Shown here: positions 27,711 through 36,853 of the stretch, in pieces
Numbering within the stretch: position 1 is the stretch's first letter
Layout: each line of letters starts with the position of its first letter
NCBI RefSeq assembly: GCF_000832305.1
Contig: NZ_CP010536.1
Coordinates: forward strand, 620,001-684,000
DNA: 64,000 nucleotides
Direction: 5' to 3'
From: Cupriavidus basilensis
Lineage (GTDB): Bacteria; Pseudomonadota; Gammaproteobacteria; Burkholderiales; Burkholderiaceae
Made by a program: the position numbers and the translations under genes
The notes under the pieces: generated by a model
What the model saw: the letters and a program-made list of their open reading frames with translations, nothing else
Databases searched by the model: none
What the model was told of the DNA's origin: nothing

Positions 27711-27930
27711 GGGGCGAGTGGCAAGGGGCGGTTGACTTGGGCATCTCACTGGCATCCCAGGTTGATGCATGAAAGTCATCATCCTATGCGTAAATCTCGC
27801 TTGATGTAAAAAAGTTGATGACTAAAAATGCCGAACTCCCGGATGTTGCCTATGGGCCTTCCGGCGTTCCCCGCCCCCCAAGAGACCAGAGACGGGACAT
27901 CACAACCAATAAGGAAACGAGGAGACCGGC

Positions 27931-28929
27931 ATGAATCGACTGCTTCGCATCATCGGCCATTGCGGCATTTCAATGGGTTTGCTGGCCGTGACCGCGGCCA
28001 CGGCCAGTGCGGACGACTTCCCTAACAAGCCGGTCCGCATCATCGTGCCGTATCCGGCCGGCGGCACCACCGACATGGTCGCGCGCATGATTGGTGACCA
28101 GCTCACCGTGATGTGGAAGCAGCCGGTGCTGGTGGACAATCGTCCTGGCGCCGGCGGCATCGTTGGCACCGGCGCGGCGGCCAAGTCGCCGGCGGATGGC
28201 TACACGCTGCTGATGGGCTCGGTCGGCGAGTTTGGCATCAATCCCACGCTGTACAAGAAGCTGCCCTACGACGCTGCGGCGGACTTCGTGCCCGTTTCGC
28301 TCGTGGCCAAGGTGCCCAATGTCGTGGTGATCTCGCCGGCATTTGCCGAGCGCGCCCGCGTGACCACGCTGGCGGAGTTCATCGCCTACCTCAAGGCCAA
28401 TCCCGCCAAGGTCAACATGGCCTCGGCCGGCAACGGCACGTCGACCCATCTGGCGGGCGAGTTGTTCCAGCGCATGACCGGCACGCAGATGAGCCACGTT
28501 GCCTACAAGGGCAGCAGCCCGGCGCTGGCCGACCTGATGGGCGGCAGCGTCGACGTGATGTTCGATAACTTGCCCGCATCGATCCAGTTCGTCCGTGCCG
28601 GCAAGCTCAAGGCGCTGGCGGTTACCTCCGCGGTCCGTTCGGCGGCGCTGCCCAATGTGCCCACGGTGGCGGCGGCCGGGCCGGTTGAAGGCTTCGATGC
28701 CAGCCCGTGGTTCGGCCTGTTTGCGCCCAAGGGCCTGCCCGCCGCGATTGCACAGAAGATCAGCCGCGACCTGGCACGCGCCACCAGCGATCCCGCCATC
28801 CAGGCCAAGCTGCGCGAGCAGGGCGCCGAGCTGGCGCCGAACTCGCCGGAAGCGTTCGCCGAACTGGTGCGCAACGATCGCCGCAAGTGGGGCGAAATCG
28901 TCAAGCTCTCTGGCGCCACCGTCGACTGA
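27931..28929 (+). CDS. Bug-family (TctC-like) periplasmic solute-binding protein
   Basis: This 332-residue protein has a signal peptide ending near ATASADD and the Bug fold. Diagnostic stretches are RIIVPYPAGGTTDMVARMIG, VDNRPGAGGIVGTGAAAKSP and HVAYKGSSPALADLMGG. Bug proteins bind carboxylates, amino acids or amides in the periplasm and usually deliver them to a TctAB-type importer; no TctAB genes are in the window. An AACGAGGAGACC ribosome-binding sequence precedes the ATG. It is followed after 35 bases by an aminotransferase gene, suggesting the ligand may be an amino acid or keto acid; this is inference. Confidence 0.92.
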   Translation: MNRLLRIIGHCGISMGLLAVTAATASADDFPNKPVRIIVPYPAGGTTDMVARMIGDQLTVMWKQPVLVDNRPGAGGIVGTGAAAKSPADGYTLLMGSVGEFGINPTLYKKLPYDAAADFVPVSLVAKVPNVVVISPAFAERARVTTLAEFIAYLKANPAKVNMASAGNGTSTHLAGELFQRMTGTQMSHVAYKGSSPALADLMGGSVDVMFDNLPASIQFVRAGKLKALAVTSAVRSAALPNVPTVAAAGPVEGFDASPWFGLFAPKGLPAAIAQKISRDLARATSDPAIQAKLREQGAELAPNSPEAFAELVRNDRRKWGEIVKLSGATVD

Positions 28930-28963
28930 TCGATTGATCGACTGATCCCACACCGAGCCTCTC

Positions 28964-30214
28964 ATGAGCACGCCAGTCCATCCGTACGCGTTCGCGCCGG
29001 CCATGCGGGAGCCGCAAGGCTCGCCCATTCGCGAGCTGTTTCCCTACATGAGCCTGCCGGACATGATCTCGTTCGCGGGCGGCTACCCCTCGCCAGCCAG
29101 CTTCGATGCCGCCGCGCTGCAGGATGCCGCGTCCAAGGCCATGGCCACCAATTCCGCGCAATGCCTGCAGTACGGGCCGACCGAGGGCATGCCGGCGCTG
29201 CGCCAGGCATTGTCCGCGCTGATGGGGGAGCGCGGCGCGCCGTTGCCGCCGGAGCAGGTCGTGGTGACTTCGGGCTCGCAGCAAGGCTTCGACCTGCTGG
29301 TGCGGGCCTTTGTCGCGCCGGGCACGCCGGTGTGGGTGGAAACGCCGACCTATCCCGCCGCCGTGCAGGCGCTGCGGCTGGCCGGCGCCGCCGTGCGCGC
29401 CATCCCTTCCGATCAGGACGGGCTGTGCGTGCAGGCCCTTGCCGCCATGCTGGCGGATTGCCCCGACGCCGAACGGCCGCGCCTGCTCTACCTGGTGCCT
29501 ACCTTCGCCAATCCGAGCGGGCGCACGCTGGCGCTGGCGCGCCGCCGCGCCGTGCTCGCGCTCGCCGCGCAGCACCGCATCGTGGTGGTGGAAGACGATC
29601 CCTACGGCAGCCTGCGCTTTGACGGCGAGCCGCTGCCCTCGCTGCTGTCGCTGGCCGCGCAGGATCCCGCGCTGACACCGTGGGTGATCTACCTCGGCAG
29701 CTTCTCCAAGACCATGGCGCCCGGGCTGCGCCTGGGCTGGATGGCCGGGCCCGCCGAAATCCTGCGGCGCGCGGTGATCGCCAAGCAAGTCTGCGATCTG
29801 TGCACCTCGCCGTGGCTGCAGCTCGCCATGGCAAGCTGCCTGGAGGATGGGCTGCTGCCCCGCCAGACCGCGCGCATCATCGACCTCTACCGTCACAAGC
29901 GCGACCTGATGGTGCGGGCCCTGGCCGATGCTTTCGGCCCTGCGCTGCGCTGCGAAATCCCGCAAGGCGGCATGTTCCTGTGGTGCGAGATCGACGGCGT
30001 GGCCGACGCGGCCAGCCTGTTGCCGCACGCCATCGCGGCGCGCGTGATGTATGTGCCGGGCGCCAGTTTTGGCGTGGACGGGCAGCGCTCGCCCGCGCTG
30101 CGGCTATCGTTCGCCACCGCGTCCGATGCGCAGATCGTGCAAGGCGTAGCGCGTTTGCGGCAGGCGGTAGTGGCCAGCCGGGGCGGCGCGGGGCAGGCGG
30201 CCACAGCCGGCTGA
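28964..30214 (+). CDS. PLP-dependent aminotransferase, class I/II (MocR/LysN-like)
   Basis: The 416-residue protein is a fold-type I aminotransferase. The PLP lysine is K249 in LGSFSKTMAPGLRLGW; the conserved Asp and Tyr of the cofactor site lie in VEDDPYGSLRF, and the Asn in VPTFANPSG. The N-terminal ISFAGGYPSPASF matches 2-aminoadipate/aromatic aminotransferase-like proteins. No helix-turn-helix domain is present, so it is an enzyme and not a MocR regulator. It lies in a unit with the preceding Bug receptor. The amino acid substrate is unknown. Confidence 0.9.
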   Translation: MSTPVHPYAFAPAMREPQGSPIRELFPYMSLPDMISFAGGYPSPASFDAAALQDAASKAMATNSAQCLQYGPTEGMPALRQALSALMGERGAPLPPEQVVVTSGSQQGFDLLVRAFVAPGTPVWVETPTYPAAVQALRLAGAAVRAIPSDQDGLCVQALAAMLADCPDAERPRLLYLVPTFANPSGRTLALARRRAVLALAAQHRIVVVEDDPYGSLRFDGEPLPSLLSLAAQDPALTPWVIYLGSFSKTMAPGLRLGWMAGPAEILRRAVIAKQVCDLCTSPWLQLAMASCLEDGLLPRQTARIIDLYRHKRDLMVRALADAFGPALRCEIPQGGMFLWCEIDGVADAASLLPHAIAARVMYVPGASFGVDGQRSPALRLSFATASDAQIVQGVARLRQAVVASRGGAGQAATAG

Positions 30215-30434
30215 CGCGGGCAATGGCATGGTTGCGCAACCTGCCGTATTGCACGCGCGGGATGGCCAGCGCCGAGCTGTTCATCGGGTGCATTTCCACG
30301 GCGAATCTCACAGCGATTGATCAGCACTTCAGGCTCGGCCGAACTCGTCGTGAATCGCTGGGCTAACTACCGCCCGCTCGGAGAGCACCGCGCCCTATGG
30401 GATACTGAGGCTCCCCCTTGTCTGCTACCCCACC

Positions 30435-31466
30435 ATGGTTGACTCCGCCCCCGAGCGCTGGCCCCATTCCGGCTTCGACCCCGCCGCGCGCGACGGCGAC
30501 GGCCAGTTGCTGGCCGGCGACCACCTGCTGCGGATGTGGTGGCGCCGCCCGGAGGTGGCGCCGGTGGACGAATCGTGCGACGCCGAGCGAGCGCTGCATG
30601 CGGCGTTGATCGCCGAGCCACGGCGGGCCGTGCCAGCCAGCGAGCTCGCCGCCTTGCAAGACCCCGATGCCCGCGACAACTACGCCGTGGTGCTGGCCAT
30701 GCGCGAGCGCCTGCTTGCCGCGCCGACCATCGAGGCGGCCTATCTGGATATCTTCCGCGAGGGCAACGTCAGCGTGCCACCGGTGTTTATCGACCAGCTC
30801 GCGCACCTGATCGTGCACGGCATCCTGCATGACAGTGACAAGCCGGATCCGATGGAGTGGCGCGCCGCGGAGTTGTTCTCCCGCGCACAGAAGGTGTCGC
30901 TGCAGGAAGGCGGGGTGATGCTGGCCGATACCGCCACCGTCGAGCTGCACGCGTCGGGCAGTGTCTACGGCGAGCTAGGCCGCATGCTGGCCGAAGCGCA
31001 GGTCCCGGCGCGCAAGGTGGAACTGGATGTGCTGGATCGCGATAACGCGCAGGCTTACTGGGGACGCAGCGAACGCCACGACACGGTGATCCGCTTTGCC
31101 AGCGGCAGTGCGGCGCTGGCGGCGTTCAGCCGCGTGCTCGCGCGTTGGGTGCGGCATTTCTTCGGGGTGGAGGTGACGGTGATGCCGCTCTCCGCGATCG
31201 AGGACCGGCAATGGGCCTGGCATATCGGGCTGGACGCGCAGGCCACGCTGTTGCTCAATGACCTGTATCGCGGTGTGGAACTGGAGCCGGTGCGGCAGCG
31301 GCGCATCTTGTCGCTGTTCCGGCTGGATTTTGCCGATCCATCCGTGGTGCGCCCGGATGTGGCTGGCCGGCCCGTCTACCTGGCGGCGGCGATGAGCGAG
31401 GCCGGGATCCTCAAGGTGAAGCCGCAGAATCTGCTGCTGAACCTGCCTCTGGCCTCGATCTCGTAG
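30435..31466 (+). CDS. Conserved protein of unknown function (DUF6352-like)
   Basis: The 343-residue product is cytoplasmic by appearance, with no signal peptide or membrane span. It opens with a WPHSGFDPAARDGDGQLLAG motif, contains LRMWWRRPEVAPVDESC, and a central block of FIDQLAHLIVHGILH. I associate this pattern with a Burkholderiales family annotated as DUF6352, but I cannot verify this. The HLIVHGILH segment superficially resembles a metal site; no catalytic role is established. It stands alone, with 220 non-coding bases upstream. Confidence 0.75.
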   Translation: MVDSAPERWPHSGFDPAARDGDGQLLAGDHLLRMWWRRPEVAPVDESCDAERALHAALIAEPRRAVPASELAALQDPDARDNYAVVLAMRERLLAAPTIEAAYLDIFREGNVSVPPVFIDQLAHLIVHGILHDSDKPDPMEWRAAELFSRAQKVSLQEGGVMLADTATVELHASGSVYGELGRMLAEAQVPARKVELDVLDRDNAQAYWGRSERHDTVIRFASGSAALAAFSRVLARWVRHFFGVEVTVMPLSAIEDRQWAWHIGLDAQATLLLNDLYRGVELEPVRQRRILSLFRLDFADPSVVRPDVAGRPVYLAAAMSEAGILKVKPQNLLLNLPLASIS

Positions 31467-31517
31467 CCGCTGGCCGCAGCAGCACCACGGCCAGCAGGAG
31501 GAGCCACGTCCGCGCCA

Positions 31518-31892
31518 TCAACGGCGCCATTCGCGGTCGCGGTCATGGTCATGTTCGTGCCAATCACGCTCGCGCCGATCGCGTTCACGCCACTGCCGCT
31601 CGCGCCATTCGCGTTCGCGCCAGGCGCGCTCGCGCACACCGGGGCCGTAGTAGCCGGGGCCATAGTAACCAGGGCCCGCCACTACCACCGGCTGCGGTTG
31701 CACATACACTGGGGCCGGTTCATAGACTGGCGCGGCCTGGTACACGGGGGCTGGCTGGTAGACCGGAGCCGGCGCGACAAACACCGGGCCGGGCAAGCCG
31801 ATGCCGATGTCCACATCCACGCGGGCAGATGCGGCGCCGGAAGCAAGGCCTGCAACAGCAGCAATGGCGCAAAGGGTGGCAAATTTCCGCAC
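31518..31892 (-). CDS. Secreted repeat-rich protein (PAPVY and RER repeats)
   Basis: The 124-residue product has a Sec signal peptide (FATLCAIAAVAGLASGAASA). The mature chain is made of three repetitive parts: several PAPVY-type units (about residues 40-68), a GPGYYGPGYYGPG segment (about 74-86), and a C-terminal run of alternating Arg, Glu and Trp (RERAWREREWRERQW and similar) ending in His/Asp/Arg. Such proteins are found in Burkholderiales; the function is unknown. The low-complexity tail may be mis-scored by gene finders, but the signal peptide and codon use support a real gene. Confidence 0.65.
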   Translation of the reverse strand: MRKFATLCAIAAVAGLASGAASARVDVDIGIGLPGPVFVAPAPVYQPAPVYQAAPVYEPAPVYVQPQPVVVAGPGYYGPGYYGPGVRERAWREREWRERQWRERDRRERDWHEHDHDRDREWRR

Positions 31893-32033
31893 GGGTGGCT
31901 CCGGTTAGTGATTGGCTCCACTGTAGATCGGCGCGCCGATGTCAGGTATTAGCGGGGTAATACAACTGTGTCTTCTTGTAACGTTTGATGCTTAATTTCC
32001 AAAGCATCCTTGCGTGTGGTATGGCGACAAGCA

Positions 32034-32945
32034 TCAGGCGCCGCGCCATTGCAGCCGCCGTCCCAGCCACGGCGCCAGCGCCGACGTTGCCACCCCCAGC
32101 GCGATCAGCGCCAGCCCGGCCGACAGATCCGCCGAGATCCGCTCCTGGAACGCCACCGCCGAGACCACCAGCCCGATCAGCGGCACGCACAGCATGGCGA
32201 TCGAGGTGGCTGCAGGCGGCAAGGCCTGCGTCATGTTGAGCACCACGATAAAGGTCAGCGCGGTGGCCAGCGGTCCGGTGTAGAACAGCAGCGGCCAGAT
32301 CTGCGGCACTTCGAGGAAGTGGGGCGCGCCGTCACGCAGCAGTGCCAGCACCACCAGCGGCACCGAGGCCACGGCGGTTTCCCACGGGATCATGTCCGCG
32401 CCCAGGCGCACCGTGCGGTTGGCGCGCAGCTGGATGATGCTGAGCGACCAGGCCAGCGACGCGCCGAGCAGCATCACAAGGCCCACGGCGGTATGCAACT
32501 GCCAGTCCCGCACGGCCGGGGCGATCATCAGCGCGATGCCGGCATAGCTCAGGCCGGTGGCGATCCACTGCGGGCGCGACAGCCGCTCCTTGAGCACCAG
32601 CGACGACAGCGGAATCACCCACACCGAGGTGGCATAGGCGATCACCGAGGCCCGCCCCGGCGGCACGTACTGCAGCGCCCACAGCGCCAGCGCGGTGAAG
32701 GCCGCCATCTGCAGCAGGCCCACGCCGATCACCAGCGGCCATTCCTGCCGCGTGGGCAGGCGCAGCCGGCGAAACGCGCCCAGCACCAGGAAGCTGATGG
32801 CGGCGGCCGAGACGAAGCGCGCTGCGGCAAACCAGAGTGGGCTGACGTGGGTCAGGCCCAGCTTCATGACCGGCCAGTTGCCGCCCCAGATCGCCACGGC
32901 GCAGGCGAGGGGAATAAACCGGCGCCATCCTTGTTGTGCTTGCAT
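32034..32945 (-). CDS. DMT-superfamily (EamA) transporter
   Basis: The 303-residue inner-membrane protein has ten hydrophobic segments in two EamA repeats, with the first helix AVAIWGGNWPVMKLGL. The start at 32945 (MQAQQGWRRF) is preferred over an extension to 33074, which is not hydrophobic or conserved. The gene is divergent from the Lrp/AsnC regulator at 33109. An exporter of an amino acid or similar metabolite under local Lrp-type control is the simplest reading, but the substrate is not shown. Confidence 0.87.
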   Translation of the reverse strand: MQAQQGWRRFIPLACAVAIWGGNWPVMKLGLTHVSPLWFAAARFVSAAAISFLVLGAFRRLRLPTRQEWPLVIGVGLLQMAAFTALALWALQYVPPGRASVIAYATSVWVIPLSSLVLKERLSRPQWIATGLSYAGIALMIAPAVRDWQLHTAVGLVMLLGASLAWSLSIIQLRANRTVRLGADMIPWETAVASVPLVVLALLRDGAPHFLEVPQIWPLLFYTGPLATALTFIVVLNMTQALPPAATSIAMLCVPLIGLVVSAVAFQERISADLSAGLALIALGVATSALAPWLGRRLQWRGA

Positions 32946-33108
32946 GCTTCGACTCGACGCTTTGAACAGTTTGTCCCGCCGCCACGAGCTGGGAAGGGGG
33001 AGGCTGGAAAGTCTACGGTTTATTGCGCCGCAGCAAAAACCGAAGGCGGCTGCAAATGCGTGTCGTTGCGGCATAGAATGCTGCTATACGAATAAACAGG
33101 AGCGCAAC

Positions 33109-33579
33109 GTGCTGGACATCGACCTGGACGCCACGGATATCCGGATTCTCAACGAGCTGCAGCGAGACGCCAGCCTGACCAACGTGGAACTGGCCAGCCG
33201 CGTCAGCCTGTCGCCCTCGCCCTGCCTGGCGCGGGTCAAGCAGCTGGAAAAGCAAGGCGTGATCTCGCGCCGTGTCACGCTGCTGGACGCGCGCCGGCTC
33301 GGCCTGAAGGTGGTGGTGTTTATCCAGATCTCGCTGGACAAGCAGCGCCGCGAAACCCTGGATGCCTTCGAGCGGCGCATCACCACGCTGCCGCAGGTGA
33401 TGGAGTGCTACCTGATGTCGGGCGATGCGGACTACCTGCTGCGCGTGGTGGTGGCCGATGTGGAAGCGCTGGAGCGGCTGATCATCGACCAGATCACGCG
33501 CATTCCCGGCGTGTCCAGCATCCGCTCCAGCTTTGCGCTCAAGCAGGTCCTGTACAGCACGGCGTTGCCGCTGGGCTGA
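33109..33579 (+). CDS. Lrp/AsnC-family transcriptional regulator
   Basis: This 156-residue protein has an N-terminal AsnC helix-turn-helix (DIRILNELQRDASLTNVELA, SLSPSPCLARVKQLE) and a C-terminal RAM/AsnC effector-binding domain (VMECYLMSGDADYLLRVV, then PGVSSIRSSFALK). The start is a GTG at 33109 with an AGGAG ribosome-binding sequence 7 bases upstream; the longer reading to 32695 runs through the promoter region. It is divergent from the EamA exporter (163 bases apart) and probably controls it. Its 3' end faces mdcH with only 9 bases between, which is convergent and not evidence that it regulates mdc. Confidence 0.92.
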   Translation: MLDIDLDATDIRILNELQRDASLTNVELASRVSLSPSPCLARVKQLEKQGVISRRVTLLDARRLGLKVVVFIQISLDKQRRETLDAFERRITTLPQVMECYLMSGDADYLLRVVVADVEALERLIIDQITRIPGVSSIRSSFALKQVLYSTALPLG

Positions 33580-33588
33580 TGGCCCGGT

Positions 33589-34527
33589 TCAGGACGACGC
33601 CCGCAGCGCTTCGCGCGCCGTGAGCGCCACCACGCTGTCGATGCGCGTGTCGGCGCAGGCCACGGCGATGCCGTCCGGCAGCAGCGGCGCGGCCAGCCGC
33701 GTCAGCACGTTGCCGGGTGGCAATTCCACCGCCAGGCGCACGCCGCATTCGCGCGCCAGCAGCATGGCCTCGTGCCAGCGTACCGGCACGGCAAGGTTGC
33801 GCGCCAGGTCGGCGGCGATGCGCGCCGGATCGCGCAGCTCGCGTGCCGCGCTAGCACTGAAGTAGCGCAGGCGCGGGCGGTTGATGCGCACACCCTCGAA
33901 CGCGCGCGCGAGCCTGGTTGCCGCGCCGTCGAGCAGCGCGCAGTGCGAGGGCACGCTGATCGCAATGGGTTTGGCCGCGTGCGCGCCACTGTCCAGCGCC
34001 CGCTTCGCAACGCGCGCCATGGCCGCCGCGGCGCCGGCAATCACGAACTGGGCGGGCGCGTTGAGATTGGCCAGGTAGACCGGCGACGCCGGTCCGTGCA
34101 CCTGCGCGATGATGCGCTCCAGCGGGCCCAGCTCCATGCCGAGGATCGCCGTCATGCCATAGCCGCTCGGATATGCCTGCTCCATCAGCCTTGCGCGCAG
34201 CGCCACCAGCCTCGCCGCATCGGCATGGTCCAGCACGCCTGCGCAGACCGCCGCCGGGAAGGCGCCGATCGACAGGCCGGCCACGGCATCGGGTTTGGCG
34301 CCTTCGGCAAGCAGGCAGCGCGCCATCGCCACGCCAGCGGTCAACAGGCACAACTGCACGGCCACGGTGGACGCGAGCTCGGCCGCGCTGTCCAGCGCCA
34401 GCACATCGCGCCCGAGCACTTCGCTGGTCTCGCTTACGGTCGCGCGCACGGCAGGGTGGTCGGGCAGCGCATGCAGCATGCCGGGGCGCTGGGCGCCTTG
34501 CCCCGGAAAGGTGAATAGTGTGCTCAT
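33589..34527 (-). CDS. mdcH: Malonate decarboxylase subunit MdcH (malonyl-CoA:ACP transacylase)
   Basis: The 312-residue protein has the fold of malonyl-CoA:ACP transacylases: FTFPGQGAQRPGM at the N-terminus, the catalytic serine in GLSIGAF (about S86), and the His in VPSHCALLDG. In malonate decarboxylases, MdcH activates the prosthetic group thiol of MdcC by transferring a malonyl or acetyl group so the enzyme cycle can start. It is the last gene of mdcABCDEGH and overlaps mdcG by four bases. A nearby fatty-acid synthesis role (FabD) is unlikely given this context. Confidence 0.93.
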   Translation of the reverse strand: MSTLFTFPGQGAQRPGMLHALPDHPAVRATVSETSEVLGRDVLALDSAAELASTVAVQLCLLTAGVAMARCLLAEGAKPDAVAGLSIGAFPAAVCAGVLDHADAARLVALRARLMEQAYPSGYGMTAILGMELGPLERIIAQVHGPASPVYLANLNAPAQFVIAGAAAAMARVAKRALDSGAHAAKPIAISVPSHCALLDGAATRLARAFEGVRINRPRLRYFSASAARELRDPARIAADLARNLAVPVRWHEAMLLARECGVRLAVELPPGNVLTRLAAPLLPDGIAVACADTRIDSVVALTAREALRASS

Positions 34528-35162
34528 GGCTGCGGCTGCCAAGGGTCCTGGCTCATGACAGGGCCAGTCGCCGTTTTGAGCAACACGCGGCCGCCGGTGC
34601 GCACGCGCTCGCGCAGTGCGAACGCGCCAAACGGCGTGGCCACCTGGATGTCGATGCGCGCTTGCGCATCGTCGAGCAAGGCAGCCAGGGTGTGGGCCAG
34701 TTCGGCCGAAAGCGGCGCGCTCGCCGTAACCAGCAGGTCCAGGTCGCTGCCCGCGTGCAGCACGTCGATGCTGCTGGCCAGCGTAAAGCCGACGCTGCCG
34801 GTCACGCCCCAGTCCACCTGCGCAGCATCCAGCGCTGGCGCGATGCGCGCCAGCGCGGCGAGCGCAGGCAATGCGGCGCGGCGCGGATGATCCCGCCAAC
34901 GTGCCTGCCGCGCGAGCATGCCCGGCGTGACCACGCGCGCTACCTGCGCGGCGGGCAGCCACGCTGCGTGGCGCTGCGCGCGCGTGGTGCCGCGCAGCCC
35001 GACCGGGATGCGGCCATCGATGGCGCCATCGCGCCGCACCACCAGCGGGGCTTGCGCGAGCCAGTCGGCACTGGCCCACTGCGGCAGCGCATTGGCACGG
35101 GCGAAGCCTGGTGCGTCCGCGAGCCACAGCAGGTCATGCGGCAGGAGCGTGCTTGTGGTCAT
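34524..35162 (-). CDS. mdcG: Phosphoribosyl-dephospho-CoA transferase MdcG
   Basis: The 212-residue MdcG attaches 2'-(5''-phosphoribosyl)-3'-dephospho-CoA to the serine of the carrier protein MdcC. Features include the N-terminal HDLLWLADAPGFA, the segment VVRRDGAIDGRIPVGLRG, and the nucleotidyltransferase-like core SDLDLLVTAS (Asp pair) followed by RIDIQVATPFGAFAL. Its length and position between mdcE and mdcH match the Klebsiella and Pseudomonas clusters. It overlaps mdcH by four bases and lies 24 bases after mdcE. Confidence 0.92.
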   Translation of the reverse strand: MTTSTLLPHDLLWLADAPGFARANALPQWASADWLAQAPLVVRRDGAIDGRIPVGLRGTTRAQRHAAWLPAAQVARVVTPGMLARQARWRDHPRRAALPALAALARIAPALDAAQVDWGVTGSVGFTLASSIDVLHAGSDLDLLVTASAPLSAELAHTLAALLDDAQARIDIQVATPFGAFALRERVRTGGRVLLKTATGPVMSQDPWQPQP

Positions 35163-35186
35163 CTCATGCGCCGGTCGTGCAATGGC

Positions 35187-36005
35187 TCAGTCCTGCCACT
35201 GGTGCGCGAGCACTTCGCGCACACGGCTGGAAGCCTGGCGGTTTTCTCCACCCAGGCGGCTGCGCAGATCCCGTTGCGGATCCGCCTGGATATCCGTCAG
35301 CGCGGCTTGCAGCGCGCCATGCACGGTATCGAGATCGGCCTCGTCGGGCAGCGCCGCGTGGTTGACGCTGACCCGCTTGCACAGCAGGCCCAGCGTGGCG
35401 TAGTTGCCAATGTCATACGCCATTGGCGGCACGGTGGCGGCGAAGCTCTCCAGGTCCTCCACGCTGCGCATGGTGATGCGCGCGGCGGCCTGCTTGCCCA
35501 TGGCGTGTACCTGCACGCCGGCATCACTCAGCGCGATCAGGCGGTTGGCCTGGTAGCCGTGCGCGAGGAAGGCCCCCGACATGGCGCGCCCGACCAGCAG
35601 CGCGATCACCGGATGCCCTTGCAGCCGCGCCGTGGCGTAGGCATCGGCCGCGCCCGCCAGCGACTGATGAATGCCGAAGGCTTCCTCGCGCCGTCCATAA
35701 GCCTGGCTGGGCGTATCGACGATGGCCACGATGGGCCGCTTGATGGCGGCACCGCGGTCGGCCTGCACGATCTCGTGCACGGCGCGCGCCAGCGACCAGC
35801 CTTCGAGCAGGCCGACTTCGCCGTCGCGCACGCGCGGGTAGGCGTTGGTGGGGTCGGGCACCACGGCGATAAAGCGTGCCGGCTGGCCGGCCAGTTCGGC
35901 GTCGGCTACCTGCACGGTGGCGGGATAGCCGGGGCGGCGCGCAGCGTTGCGCGTCAGCGCGGCGAGCCAGGCCTCGCCGCGGCCCTGCGTGTTTGCTGAA
36001 CTCAT
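35187..36005 (-). CDS. mdcE: Malonate decarboxylase gamma subunit MdcE
   Basis: The 272-residue protein is the second half of the carboxyl-transferase-like decarboxylase component, with a crotonase-type fold. Landmark segments are PIVAIVDTPSQAYGRREE and GRAMSGAFLAHGYQANRL; with MdcD it removes CO2 from malonyl-S-ACP to give acetyl-S-ACP, without biotin. Start ATG at 36005 overlaps the mdcD stop by four bases. It is part of mdcABCDEGH. Confidence 0.94.
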   Translation of the reverse strand: MSSANTQGRGEAWLAALTRNAARRPGYPATVQVADAELAGQPARFIAVVPDPTNAYPRVRDGEVGLLEGWSLARAVHEIVQADRGAAIKRPIVAIVDTPSQAYGRREEAFGIHQSLAGAADAYATARLQGHPVIALLVGRAMSGAFLAHGYQANRLIALSDAGVQVHAMGKQAAARITMRSVEDLESFAATVPPMAYDIGNYATLGLLCKRVSVNHAALPDEADLDTVHGALQAALTDIQADPQRDLRSRLGGENRQASSRVREVLAHQWQD

Positions 36006-36853
36006 GGCGTTGCTCCGTGTGTGTAGATGGTGCGGACGGTTTGCGGCTCCGGCTGGCGCGCCGGATCGTATTCGGCCAGCCGTTGCAGGTAATGCGCGTA
36101 GCGCTCGCTGCGGTGCACGGCCGGCACGCCTTGTGCCAGGACCTCGCGCACCGTGGTGCGAATGGCATCGCTGTCATCCTCCACGTAGCGATCCGCCAGG
36201 CCCGTGGCAATGCGTTGCTCGCCCCCGGTAAAGCTCCAGATAAAGGGCCGGTCACGCGAATCGTATTCGGCAATGCCCGCTTCCTGCTCGATCACCGCCG
36301 GCCCGTTCAGGCCGAGGCGAGCCTCGCGCGTCACCACCAGGCAGCTGCACAGGCCGGCCGCGATCGACATGCCGCCGAAGCAGCCCACGGTGCCGGCGAT
36401 CACGCCTACCACTGGCTGGTAGCGGCGCAGGTCGACGATGCCCGCGTGGATCTCAGCGATGGCTGCCAGTCCCAGGTTGGCCTCCTGCAGCCGCACGCCG
36501 CCGGTCTCGAACAGGATCACCGCGCGCGTGGGCACGCCGCGCCGGTTGTCCTGCGCCGCCAGCTCCAGCGCGCCGGCGATCTTGGCGCCGCCCACTTCGC
36601 CCAGGCTGCCGCCCTGGAACGCGCCTTCGATGGCGAGGACCACCGCAGGATGGCCGTCGATGCGGCCCTTGGCCACCACCACGCCGTCATCCGCCTGCGG
36701 CACCACGCCCTGGCGTTCGAGCCACGGCGAGACCAGCTGGTCGAAGGGGCCGGCGAGTTCGCGCAAGGTGCCGGGATCGAGCAGCGCATGCACGCGGGCG
36801 CGCGCGCCGAGCTCGACGAAGCTCTCGCGGTTCAGCAGCGATGCGTGGTTCAT
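36002..36853 (-). CDS. mdcD: Malonate decarboxylase beta subunit MdcD
   Basis: The 283-residue protein is the first half of the malonyl-S-ACP decarboxylase and has an acetyl-CoA carboxylase beta-like fold. Visible blocks are VVLAIEGAFQGGSLGEVGGAKIAG (shown by position, about residues 72-95), ILFETGGVRLQEANLG, and VGVIAGTVGCFGGMSIAAG. It pairs with MdcE, whose start overlaps its stop by four bases. Its own start overlaps mdcC by four bases. No biotin-carrier gene is present, consistent with the biotin-independent system. Confidence 0.94.
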   Translation of the reverse strand: MNHASLLNRESFVELGARARVHALLDPGTLRELAGPFDQLVSPWLERQGVVPQADDGVVVAKGRIDGHPAVVLAIEGAFQGGSLGEVGGAKIAGALELAAQDNRRGVPTRAVILFETGGVRLQEANLGLAAIAEIHAGIVDLRRYQPVVGVIAGTVGCFGGMSIAAGLCSCLVVTREARLGLNGPAVIEQEAGIAEYDSRDRPFIWSFTGGEQRIATGLADRYVEDDSDAIRTTVREVLAQGVPAVHRSERYAHYLQRLAEYDPARQPEPQTVRTIYTHGATP

